Notes under the pieces: generated by a model
What the model was told of the DNA's origin: nothing
Database searches by the model: none
What the model saw: only the letters and a program-made list of their open reading frames with translations
Assembly (NCBI GenBank): GCA_017434525.1
Contig: JAFRFD010000009.1
Span: 19,039 to 83,038, forward strand
Origin: Methanobrevibacter sp.
Lineage (GTDB): Archaea > Methanobacteriota > Methanobacteria > Methanobacteriales > Methanobacteriaceae
Direction: 5' to 3'
DNA length: 64,000 nt
Made by a program: the position numbers and the translations under genes
Part shown: positions 43,772 through 51,072 of the stretch, one piece after another
Position numbering within the stretch: position 1 is the first letter of the stretch
Layout: the number at the start of each line of letters is the position of its first letter

Positions 43772-44033
43772 GGATGTTGAAGAATTTATTGAAGACCTTT
43801 TAGAAATTAAAAAAATCGGCAGGTATGACTTCCGGGAAATTTATGGATTCACTTTTGTCTTCAAAAAGGAAATTTTCCTGATTAATGACCATAGGTCATC
43901 AGCTGAAATAAAACCCATCGGAATAATTTATGAAGAAAATGGTGAATATTACCTTGCACCCATAGGTGTAGTTGATGAAATAGAGGAAGTTATAAAAGAA
44001 TTTGTAAAACAACAACTTAAAAGTAAAAATTGA
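43764..44033 (+). CDS. Small hypothetical protein, third gene of the GerW operon
   Basis: 89 aa from ATG 43764 (MDKDVEEFIEDLLEIKK). An AGGTG element eight bases upstream decides for this start over the GTG at 43755. Acidic N-terminus, then beta-strand pattern (FTFVFKKEIFLI, IKPIGIIYEENGEYYLAPIG). I do not recognise the family. Overlap with the DUF2953 gene indicates translational coupling. Confidence 0.72.
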   Translation: MDKDVEEFIEDLLEIKKIGRYDFREIYGFTFVFKKEIFLINDHRSSAEIKPIGIIYEENGEYYLAPIGVVDEIEEVIKEFVKQQLKSKN

Positions 44034-44089
44034 TTTGACTTCGTTAAATTGATTTTAAAGAATAAAAATTACTTATTTTTAAAGAAAAA

Positions 44090-44100
44090 CTATATATAAC
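44090..44100 (+). promoter_or_regulatory. TATA box of the second Rpn-like gene
   Basis: CTATATATAAC on the plus strand about 45-55 bp before the ATG at 44145; a TAATATAAT stretch at about 44110 is an alternative. Confidence 0.45.
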
Positions 44101-44144
44101 TGTCTAAATATAATATAATCACCAATCATTAATGGAGACAGTTA

Positions 44145-45068
44145 ATGGCTAGAAAAATTCATAAAATCTATGATATTCTTATGAAAATCATCATATTAAT
44201 CTATGATATGGAGTTTCTGAAATATATTGGTATGGAACAACCCATAGCAGAAATATTGCAAACAGAAATGACATCACTTGGTGGAAAAACTAGAGTGCTG
44301 GATTTTTTGTGCAAGTTGGAAGATGATACATTATGCAACATTGAATTTCAATTTCCGGTTGCAAGACTAGATGATTTGAAAAGATTTTTTGATTACAATA
44401 TCATGGCAGAAATAAGAAACGATTCCCTAACTGAAACCGTCATCATAAATTTCACAACAAGTGCTTCAGGCGAGAAGCAAACAAACATTGGAATAACAAA
44501 AAGTTTTCAACCAATGCAAATATATTTAGGAGATATCAATTATGATGAACGGCTAGAAAAAATTAATAACAAAGAACAAACAAATCAAAAATTAACTAGC
44601 AGTGAAGAAATCGATTTAATGTTAATGTGTTTGGTTGTTGATACCACTAACAAAACGGGAAAGCTTAGAAATATTTGCAAAATTCTAAAAAATGAAGAAA
44701 TTTTCAAAAAAGATAGATTAGATGTGGTAAAATCAATAATCAAACTTGAAATAGATAACCTAATAACAGACGATGAAAATGAAAAATTCAAGGAGGGGAT
44801 AAAAATGACTCCGGAAGCGGAACAAATAATAAATCAGGCTGTAAACCAAGTAAACAGAAAATATGAAATACTTGCAAGAGAAGAAGGAATAAAAGAAGGC
44901 AAAGCTGAAGGAATAAAAGAAGGCAAAGCTGAAGGAATAAAAGAAGGAAAAATTGAAGGTAAAGCTGAAGGGATTATGCAAGTAGCTAAAAATTTAAAAG
45001 AAATTCACACCCCTCAGGAAATATCAAAACTTACCGGATTGAGCGTTGAAGAGATAGAAAAATTATAG
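44145..45068 (+). CDS. Rpn family PD-(D/E)XK nuclease / putative transposase
   Basis: 307 aa. Central catalytic strand pair LDFLCKLEDDTLCNIEFQ (D...E-x-Q) near residues 50-68 is the Rpn variant of the PD-(D/E)XK motif. The C-terminal third has the short tandem repeats EGIKEGKAEGIKEGKAE typical of this family and of coiled, oligomerising tails, then a final helical segment (TPQEISKLTGLSVEEIEKL). Rpn proteins promote recA-independent recombination in E. coli. There are no inverted ends suggesting an active element. The gene converges with the thiamine-diphosphate enzyme gene with an 8-bp gap. Confidence 0.82.
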   Translation: MARKIHKIYDILMKIIILIYDMEFLKYIGMEQPIAEILQTEMTSLGGKTRVLDFLCKLEDDTLCNIEFQFPVARLDDLKRFFDYNIMAEIRNDSLTETVIINFTTSASGEKQTNIGITKSFQPMQIYLGDINYDERLEKINNKEQTNQKLTSSEEIDLMLMCLVVDTTNKTGKLRNICKILKNEEIFKKDRLDVVKSIIKLEIDNLITDDENEKFKEGIKMTPEAEQIINQAVNQVNRKYEILAREEGIKEGKAEGIKEGKAEGIKEGKIEGKAEGIMQVAKNLKEIHTPQEISKLTGLSVEEIEKL

Positions 45069-45076
45069 CAATTGAA

Positions 45077-46612
45077 TTATTTTTCAGGAAGTGGAATATT
45101 TTCACTTCTAACTACAACCTCAACAACAAGCGGCCCATGTAAGTCAGATTCAAGTAAATATTCAAGATCACATATATTATCAACCCTGACGGCATCAATC
45201 GAATAGCTGGAAGCCAATTTTACAAAGTCAGGATTTTGAAGTTTAACCTGGAAAGGTTCCATCCCATAAAATTCCTCCTGCCATTGTCTGATGATACCAT
45301 ATTCACAATTATTTAAAATGAATACAATGACATCCAGATTATTTTCTTTAATAGTTGCAAGTTCCTGAAGGTTCATCTGGAAATCCCCATCCCCATTAAT
45401 GACAATTATTCTCTCGCCGGTTGCAACATTTGCACCTATTGCCGCTGGCACACCATATCCCATAGGAGCCAGTCCTCCGGAGAATAGCAATTGCCTTGGC
45501 TTTAGGGATTTTTTAAGTAATGTTGTCCAGGTCGTATGGCTTCCTGCATCTGAAACAATTATATTGTCATCAAATTTATTCAAAATTCTTTTGATTGCCG
45601 CTTGAGGAGCCAAATCATCATCCAACCCTTCAATTTCGATTGTATTATCTATCTTTAATATTTCATCAAGCCAATCCGCCTTTTTAAAGCTGATTTCTAA
45701 AAGGAAATCCTCCACTTTTCCATGAATCGGATAATTGCCAACTAAAACATCCTTGTTTATGTTTACATGAATCAGATTGCCCGGAATTTCCGGCAGGGTT
45801 CTTTCACTGGCCTTAATTCCGAGTGCAATTATGCAATCCGCATTTTCAAATGCATATTTTGCCCGTGGTGTTGAGCGTATGCCCACAAGTCCCAAGTTCA
45901 AATCATCACTTTCGGATATTATGCCTTTAGCGTGAAATGTGGTGGTGACGGGAATCTGATATTTTTGAGCAATCCTTTCTATATTGTCCTTTTGGGATAT
46001 GGCACCTGCACCCAATATGAACAAAGGCCTTTTGGAGTTGTCAATCAGCTCCTGGGCATCACCAATCTTGGAGAGGTCATCCTCACACAGGTAGCATAAG
46101 TCAAAGTCCTGGAACTCTTCACTTAAGAGAACATCCTTGGACAGGTTGATGTGAATTGGTCCTTTCGGCATTGTTTTAAGCTCATAAATTGCCGCCCTTA
46201 AAACATACATCGCCTCTGTACCGTTTAACGGATTATAGGATGCTCTTGTAATATGCTTGAATATCTCTACCTGAGGCAGGCTTTGAAACTGGTCTGTTCC
46301 TCTGTACCTCAATTCATTATCTCCAGTTATAACTAGAATCGCAACATTGTCCTTAAAAGCCGTACCTAGCGCCATTGTGAAATTCAATGCTCCCGGTGAA
46401 GCTGTTGCAATGCAAACTCCGATTTTTCCGCTTGACCTTGCATATCCGTCTGCCGCATGGGCTGCTGCCTGTTCGTGGCGTGTCAATATGTGATTTATTT
46501 TTGAATTTGACAATGCCTTGTAAAGCGGCATTATCTGCTCGCCAGGTATTCCGAAAATGTCCTCAATTCCATCTTCCTCAAGGATTTTTACGAATTTGTC
46601 GGCTACATTCAT
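45077..46612 (-). CDS. Thiamine-diphosphate-dependent enzyme, acetolactate synthase large subunit-like
   Basis: 511 aa. Three-domain ThDP fold: active-site glutamate in LTRHEQAAAHAADGYAR near residue 50; central Rossmann-like domain; and the ThDP motif GDGDFQMNLQELATIKENN...NN near 410-440. It is closest in pattern to IlvB-type acetolactate synthases, but no regulatory subunit gene (ilvN) is adjacent, so decarboxylase or another carboligase activity cannot be excluded. Its start overlaps the dut stop by 4 bp (ATGA), implying coupled translation. Confidence 0.8.
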   Translation of the reverse strand: MNVADKFVKILEEDGIEDIFGIPGEQIMPLYKALSNSKINHILTRHEQAAAHAADGYARSSGKIGVCIATASPGALNFTMALGTAFKDNVAILVITGDNELRYRGTDQFQSLPQVEIFKHITRASYNPLNGTEAMYVLRAAIYELKTMPKGPIHINLSKDVLLSEEFQDFDLCYLCEDDLSKIGDAQELIDNSKRPLFILGAGAISQKDNIERIAQKYQIPVTTTFHAKGIISESDDLNLGLVGIRSTPRAKYAFENADCIIALGIKASERTLPEIPGNLIHVNINKDVLVGNYPIHGKVEDFLLEISFKKADWLDEILKIDNTIEIEGLDDDLAPQAAIKRILNKFDDNIIVSDAGSHTTWTTLLKKSLKPRQLLFSGGLAPMGYGVPAAIGANVATGERIIVINGDGDFQMNLQELATIKENNLDVIVFILNNCEYGIIRQWQEEFYGMEPFQVKLQNPDFVKLASSYSIDAVRVDNICDLEYLLESDLHGPLVVEVVVRSENIPLPEK

Positions 46613-47067
46613 TTTTCAACCTCTTGATATGACCCGTTGTATTCACCGGAGCCCTCTACCGCAAACACTACCGCCTGAGCTATTCTATCGCCGGATTTGA
46701 TTTTATATTCATATTCGCCGTGATTGTAAATCATGAACATCAGTGTTCCATAAAAGCCCGGATCTCCAACTGCAGTTTGAACGGAAATGAATGACCTTAA
46801 CAGAGTTGAACGTGGCAGGTAAAGCATGGTATATCCTTTAGGAATCTTGATTTTCCTTTTGATGCTGGCCAGATATGCAGTGTGAGGCTTTAAGGTAAAT
46901 ATTTCACCTTCCATTTCCTTAATTTCAGGCAATTTCTTTTCATTGTCTATTAGGGAGCCGGCTGACTCCTGAGTGTAAATTCTATCCAGTTCCAAATCTA
47001 TTCCTGAAGGCTGTACCAAATCCGCAAAATCCGGAAACAGTTTAACGAGTTCTTTTTCACCGAGCAT
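46609..47067 (-). CDS. Deoxyuridine triphosphatase / dCTP deaminase family protein
   Basis: 152 aa from ATG 47067 (the in-frame TTG at 47076 is less likely). QPSGIDL, LPRSTLLRS, AVGDPGFYGTL, GDRIAQAVVF and the C-terminal GEYNGSYQ are in the order of the dUTPase/dCTP deaminase superfamily motifs. It removes dUTP and/or deaminates dCTP to supply dUMP. Length and motifs fit the shorter archaeal dUTPase better than the bifunctional enzyme, but activity cannot be settled from motifs alone. Divergent from the tautomerase gene. Confidence 0.82.
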   Translation of the reverse strand: MLGEKELVKLFPDFADLVQPSGIDLELDRIYTQESAGSLIDNEKKLPEIKEMEGEIFTLKPHTAYLASIKRKIKIPKGYTMLYLPRSTLLRSFISVQTAVGDPGFYGTLMFMIYNHGEYEYKIKSGDRIAQAVVFAVEGSGEYNGSYQEVEK

Positions 47068-47133
47068 AAATATCAAATCCTTATCAATAATTTATTTATA
47101 TCATTTATATAATAAATTTTAATTGGTGATAAA

Positions 47134-47322
47134 ATGCCAGTAATTACAATAGGTGGAAATGACGGAATAACATTAGAGAAAAAAAGAGAAATGGTTAAAA
47201 AAGTATCAGAAGTTGTTGCAGAAGCATATGATTTGCCGATTGAAGCAATAACAGTTTTAGTTCAAGGTTATGCCAAAGAAGACATCGGTGTGGCCGGTGA
47301 ACTTTTAAGTGATAGGGAATAA
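47134..47322 (+). CDS. 4-oxalocrotonate tautomerase family protein
   Basis: 62 aa, the standard size of these hexameric tautomerases. Catalytic Pro2 is present (MPVITIGGNDG), followed by KKREMVKKVSEVVAEAYDLP and the ITVLVQGYAKEDIGVAG strand. The physiological substrate in methanogens is unknown. GGTGAT sits three bases before the ATG. Two hairpins follow the gene. Confidence 0.88.
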   Translation: MPVITIGGNDGITLEKKREMVKKVSEVVAEAYDLPIEAITVLVQGYAKEDIGVAGELLSDRE

Positions 47323-47334
47323 TTGTTTTGAAAA

Positions 47335-47358
47335 TGGGAAATTCATATGAATTTCCCA
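47335..47358. terminator. 24-bp perfect palindrome after the tautomerase gene
   Basis: TGGGAAATTCAT followed directly by its reverse complement. It lies 12 bp after the tautomerase stop and could fold as a 10-bp hairpin, acting as terminator or binding site. No strong T-tract follows on the plus strand. Confidence 0.5.
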
Positions 47359-47380
47359 AAGTTCAAACCAAAAAAGAACT

Positions 47381-47400
47381 TGGCATTTTTGTAAATGCCA
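47381..47400. terminator. Hairpin between convergent genes
   Basis: TGGCATTT / AAATGCCA with a TTGT loop, about 20 bp beyond the stop of the minus-strand gene ending at 47422. Possible terminator for that gene, with no clear T-tract. Confidence 0.45.
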
Positions 47401-47421
47401 TATAACTATTAATAATCCGGA

Positions 47422-48348
47422 CTATTTAATTTTAATGTAATAATCATCTTGTTTTTCAACCAACCCCAAATCAATCAGTTGACCCAAATTCCTATCGATT
47501 TTGGATTCGAAATTTTTTGACTTGTATCTGATCAGTTTCCTTTTAATGTCATCGAATGAGGTTTCGCCCTCGATTGCATCATAAACGCTTTGCTGAAATG
47601 GAGTTAATGTGAAAATTATTTCATCCAATGGGCTTTCCGCTGCATTTTCAAAATTCCAGTTTTCATCTTTGGTTTTGACGTTGAATTCCTCTTCCAAATC
47701 ATTGATGCTGTCTTTAAGCAAATCCAGGTGAGGATAGCTTGCAAGACCATATTTGTGCTTTGATATTTTGGCCAAAAACTCTTCATAGGTTTTGTTTAAG
47801 TCAATGTTTCCATTTTCAAATGAGCCCAGTACATATACCTTATCATCAATTACTTTAACAACCCTATATGTGTCCGTATCATCATCAAATTCCGTTTGGC
47901 CGAACTCGTTTACATTCCAATTGTGGTCCATTAGGAAGTTCCTGACAAACTCCGCATCTTCAAGCCTGTCATAATATCCGAATATGTAATCGTCACCGGC
48001 AATCTGTTTTTTGATTACGAATGTGTCAAATACCCGGGTGATGTTCAGGCCATATCTTGAGTTGTTCGGATTTCTTTTGTGTCTTTTGATTAATTTTGAT
48101 ATTTCATCTTCACCAGGTTCCTGTTCATATTTGCCGAGCAAGTGGATTTTATCATCATGGACAGTTAGGATGAGATACTCATCCTCATTTTTAAGGGTCT
48201 GTGGAGTTCGACTTAAATCCCAGTTATTTTCAATGAGAAAATCCCTTATGAAAATGGCATCCTCCAAGTCGTTCACTTTGGCATATGTTTTGGAACTTTT
48301 AACTATTGTGCAGGAGTTCTTGTTTTGCCGGATGTATTTTTCACTCAT
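47422..48348 (-). CDS. Uncharacterised protein with two tandem repeats and C-terminal winged helix
   Basis: 308 aa. Residues about 20-75 and 120-175 are two copies of one unit: each has a Y-x-K/Y-D-x-L-E-D-A segment then an F(I/V)R(D/N)FL(I/M)(E/D)(N/H)NW motif and a DDK(I/V)(H/Y)(L/V)LG strand. The arrangement recalls AP2-like DNA-binding units. The last 65 residues (FTLTPFQQSVYDAIEGETSF onwards) look like a winged helix. This suggests a DNA-binding protein. I do not recognise a named family. No clear Shine-Dalgarno upstream. It borders the gene-free region with the inverted mini-ORB. Confidence 0.68.
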   Translation of the reverse strand: MSEKYIRQNKNSCTIVKSSKTYAKVNDLEDAIFIRDFLIENNWDLSRTPQTLKNEDEYLILTVHDDKIHLLGKYEQEPGEDEISKLIKRHKRNPNNSRYGLNITRVFDTFVIKKQIAGDDYIFGYYDRLEDAEFVRNFLMDHNWNVNEFGQTEFDDDTDTYRVVKVIDDKVYVLGSFENGNIDLNKTYEEFLAKISKHKYGLASYPHLDLLKDSINDLEEEFNVKTKDENWNFENAAESPLDEIIFTLTPFQQSVYDAIEGETSFDDIKRKLIRYKSKNFESKIDRNLGQLIDLGLVEKQDDYYIKIK

Positions 48349-48487
48349 TGATTTAATATTTGATTTAATATTAAAAAAAGATTGGGAGATGACATGATTT
48401 TTGAAAAAATGTGATTATTTAAAAGAGTTCAATTTCTTAAAAAAATTCCACCTCATTATGCTCCTTTTCCCATATCCCGCATGAGTG

Positions 48488-48509
48488 AGAGGTGCATTTC
48501 AAGTGTAAA
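48488..48509 (-). other. Inverted mini-ORB-like element
   Basis: On the minus strand this is TTTACACTTGAAAT followed by GCACCTCT, identical over 22 bases to 42487-42508 in the candidate origin but in opposite orientation, 6 kb away. A single copy was seen here. Confidence 0.7.
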
Positions 48510-49345
48510 GTCTTAAAATTAAAATAATGATTAAATAAAGCTTAAACTGTGAAGTTATGCATTAACATTCCCCAATTTCAATAATCAATATAGAAATTTT
48601 TCCAAAGGCGGAACATGTGAAAAATCTTGAGTTACTATCAAAACATTTTCATACAATAACTCCCGAAACATTGCGAAAACCAAAAGATAAAACATGACAA
48701 CAGGCTTTTTTCATGAATTTTCACCCATTGACTTATAAATTTTACATCGCTGAAACTTACAGTCCCAATCATCATTTAAAAGATTTTTCAATATTGTGAT
48801 TTTTAGGGCAAAATTGAGAGTTATTTGAAAAAAAATTAATTCCAGAAGGTACATTTTATGACATTAGTGTGCCTTTTGCCATACACAACACACCACACCA
48901 TGAAGACGTAAATTTTTTAAAAGTTCATCACCTCCTTCATGATCAGTCAGTCGAAAGGCAGAATTTCAAAAAATTCTGTGAAAAATCACTAATTTATGAA
49001 TTATCCATTAAATCTGATTAAATTAAAATCGAATATTTAAAAGGGCCTTAAACATATATCTCCAGTCTGAATATTAGCATCTTCAAAAACAGTAAAGATA
49101 AATAAAATGATTTTAAAAACAATGAAATATTAAAATTCTTGAATATGAAATAAGATTTTTCAACATTCAAAATGGGATTTATCAGATTTATTGCCGTTTC
49201 CAATAATGAAAAATTTTTCCAGTAACTTGAAAAAAGGGGTTGATTTGGAAAAAATGGAGCAAATATTGTCTTGCTCATACAGACTAATCAAGACCAATAT
49301 TGCCAAGAGATATTATCAATGTTAATGAAATTTTCAATTGATTAA
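48510..49345. other. Gene-free region with possible ORF remnants
   Basis: Over 800 bp without a convincing gene. On the plus strand about 40 codons (about 48562-48697) read as a protein-like stretch containing EHVKNLELLSKHFHTITPET before a stop. On the minus strand a stretch at about 48870-48960 reads TDHEGGDELLKNLRLHG. Both lack starts and may be decayed gene fragments or chance. A 76-codon minus-strand ORF at 49048-49278 has no Shine-Dalgarno and low-complexity composition and is not called. Confidence 0.4.
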
Positions 49346-49519
49346 TCATTGCTCAAGTTCATCCTTGAGATGAGCAATCAATCCATCAACTTTTTCGATT
49401 TGAAGTTTGAATTCCTCCTCCCTTGGAGTTCCCTTAACTTTTTCAAACTTGACCTGTAAAGATTCCTTCAGTTGTTCCGCTTTTTCTATCCTTGCAGCGA
49501 TGTTTGTTTTATCCGCCAT
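49346..49519 (-). CDS. Small coiled-coil protein, unknown function
   Basis: 57 aa, starting MADKTNIAARIEKAEQLKES and ending LIAHLKDELEQ. Strongly charged and heptad-like throughout apart from a KGTPREEE turn, so it probably forms a helical hairpin or oligomer. AAGGTGATTTC immediately upstream is an excellent Shine-Dalgarno site. It follows the AEC transporter gene by about 30 bp on the same strand and may be co-transcribed. I do not recognise a family. Confidence 0.72.
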   Translation of the reverse strand: MADKTNIAARIEKAEQLKESLQVKFEKVKGTPREEEFKLQIEKVDGLIAHLKDELEQ

Positions 49520-49552
49520 GAAATCACCTTATAATATATATTTAAGGTCCGA

Positions 49553-50455
49553 TTAGGTTAAAAAGCTTATGATTGCAGTCAATGAAAATACGCTCAAAAC
49601 GACATTGGTGAATATTATCGATCCCATCAAATCCGCATCCAGACCATATTCTATTGCAAGCACCAGTGCGTTTCCCGCCGTCGACATCCCCGCCTCAATT
49701 ATAGCAATATTGAATGCCATTCCCTTGATGTTGAGTAAAATCAAAAGCGCAAAAATAATTGCAGGAGCCATTACCAGCTTTATGATTGACACCACCACTG
49801 AATCTTTGAGATTGTCCCTGATGTTTTTAAAATCAAGCGAAAGGCCAAGAGCCAGCATAATCAGTGGGATTGTGGCCTGTCCAAAGTAATCCAAAATTGT
49901 TTCGGCAACATAAAACAATGGAATGTTGAAGACATTGAATATCAAACCGAAGATTACGCCCCATACCGGCATGAACAGCAATGCCTTTTTCAATACTTCC
50001 CTTGTGTTTCCGCCGAATTCTTTTGCCAAGATGATTCCATAGATAACTACCAGTGTGGAAGTTGACAGGTCATAGAACACCGCATGTAAAAATCCTATAT
50101 TATCGAATACACCCAATGTTACCGGAAAGCCTATAAAACCCGTGTTCATGATTGAGGCTGCAATCATTATCGTCCAGGTAGTCTTTTTGGAATATCCGTT
50201 GGCCCTGCAATAGAGATAAGCAATGACAAGAAGAATTAAACTTGTAATTATCCCTAAAATCGGCAGATACAGCATGCTTGAGGAGACGTTTGCATCCTTC
50301 AAATTCATGAATATCATTGCAGGAAGCGTAATGTATAAAACGATTTTTGAGAGAAGTTCACGGTCCTCCTGTCTTAAAAAACCAACATATTTTAGAACGA
50401 CACCAAACAGAATCATTACTGTTGGGACTAAAATAACTTCAATCGGACTTGGCAT
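49553..50455 (-). CDS. AEC (auxin efflux carrier) family transporter
   Basis: 300 aa with about ten transmembrane helices. Family features: FGVVLKYVGFLRQEDRELLS then IVLYITLPAMIFMNL in the first bundle, MIAASIMNTGFIGFPVTLGVF, and the second-half repeat GQATIPLIMLALGLSLDF with EAGMSTAGNALVLA. Bacterial and archaeal members often move dicarboxylates or malonate; substrate here is unknown. AGGAGA precedes the ATG. Confidence 0.88.
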   Translation of the reverse strand: MPSPIEVILVPTVMILFGVVLKYVGFLRQEDRELLSKIVLYITLPAMIFMNLKDANVSSSMLYLPILGIITSLILLVIAYLYCRANGYSKKTTWTIMIAASIMNTGFIGFPVTLGVFDNIGFLHAVFYDLSTSTLVVIYGIILAKEFGGNTREVLKKALLFMPVWGVIFGLIFNVFNIPLFYVAETILDYFGQATIPLIMLALGLSLDFKNIRDNLKDSVVVSIIKLVMAPAIIFALLILLNIKGMAFNIAIIEAGMSTAGNALVLAIEYGLDADLMGSIIFTNVVLSVFSLTAIISFLT

Positions 50456-50737
50456 GAGAATTCTCCTAAAAATTTTGCTTGCTTTAAATATTTATCGTCA
50501 ATAAATATAATAGTTATGCATTATACCCCTATCACGTTTAAAGAGAATCAATTTCAATTTCCTTGACATTGGAATTGTCCATATGACGACTATTTCTTTA
50601 AAAAGAGATATATCTCCAATAGGGATTTCTAAAAAGATCAGTCATCGTTGATGTTAATGAGAGATGCAATCAATTTATAGTGAAGGTTTATTGATATGTA
50701 TGTTTTAATTGAACGTTGTTTTAATTAGATGAGGTTA
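50456..50737. other. Intergenic spacer upstream of the AEC transporter
   Basis: About 280 bp; it holds the likely AEC promoter (TATA-like CTATTATATTTATTG, about 50493-50507, minus strand). Nothing else recognisable. Confidence 0.5.
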
Positions 50738-51000
50738 ATCCAAAAAAAGAAAAAGAAAAATAAGTGAAAGTTGATTCCACTTATTTCACGGTTATTTTAA
50801 CTTTTAACTTCAATGCATTGTAACAATACTTGTCTCCGCCATACTGGAGATATCCTATGTAATATCCTTTTTTGGTTAATTTTTTGAGATTAAAGGTAAA
50901 TTGACCTTTAGAATTGGTATAACCTTTATATTTTACATTATTAACTTTTAGGACCACATAGGCATTTTTCATCTTATAGCCGAGATCAGTTCTTAAGGAA
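50738..51000 (-). repeat. Duplicated 3' end of the adjacent adhesin gene, with its terminator
   Basis: The last 70 or so codons of the adhesin at 51069 and the hairpin/T-tract behind its stop recur here, offset by 288 bp (stop codons at 50781 and 51069). Downstream of both stops the sequence is nearly the same: AAGTG, spacer, CACTTAT, then T/C runs. The open frame continues upstream through the adhesin's own terminator region. Confidence 0.82.
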
Positions 51001-51068
51001 AAAAATTCCAATATTCGGACAAATATTTCAAAAAAAGAAAAAAGAAAATAAGTGAAAATTGATTCCAC
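50781..51068 (-). pseudogene. Orphan copy of the adhesin C-terminal segment
   Basis: The frame is open for 95 codons, but its first 24 codons are merely the translated terminator region of the upstream adhesin. From LRTDLGYKMKNAYVVLKV to the end (KLKVKITVK) it matches the adhesin tail, LRTDLGYKMKNTYVVLKV to YKVKITVR, with scattered substitutions. No signal peptide, promoter or ribosome binding site of its own was seen, so it is probably not expressed; it could be a remnant of tandem duplication or a donor cassette for gene conversion. Confidence 0.7.
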
Positions 51069-51072
51069 TTAT
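51030..51072 (-). terminator. Terminator of the 51-55 kb adhesin
   Basis: On the minus strand ATAAGTG / CACTTAT stem (51066-51072 with 51048-51054) overlapping the TAA stop, followed by a T/C-rich run to about 51030. A near copy lies behind the duplicated tail at about 50745-50784. Confidence 0.65.

Noticed and set aside
44880..44970. Short DNA repeats in the second Rpn-like gene as a mobile-element end
   Set aside because: They encode the in-frame EGIKEGKA tail typical of the family; no inverted terminal repeats or target duplications flank the gene.
49048..49278. 76-codon minus-strand ORF
   Set aside because: Rich in Phe/Leu/Lys from A/T runs, no ribosome binding site, no recognisable protein pattern.
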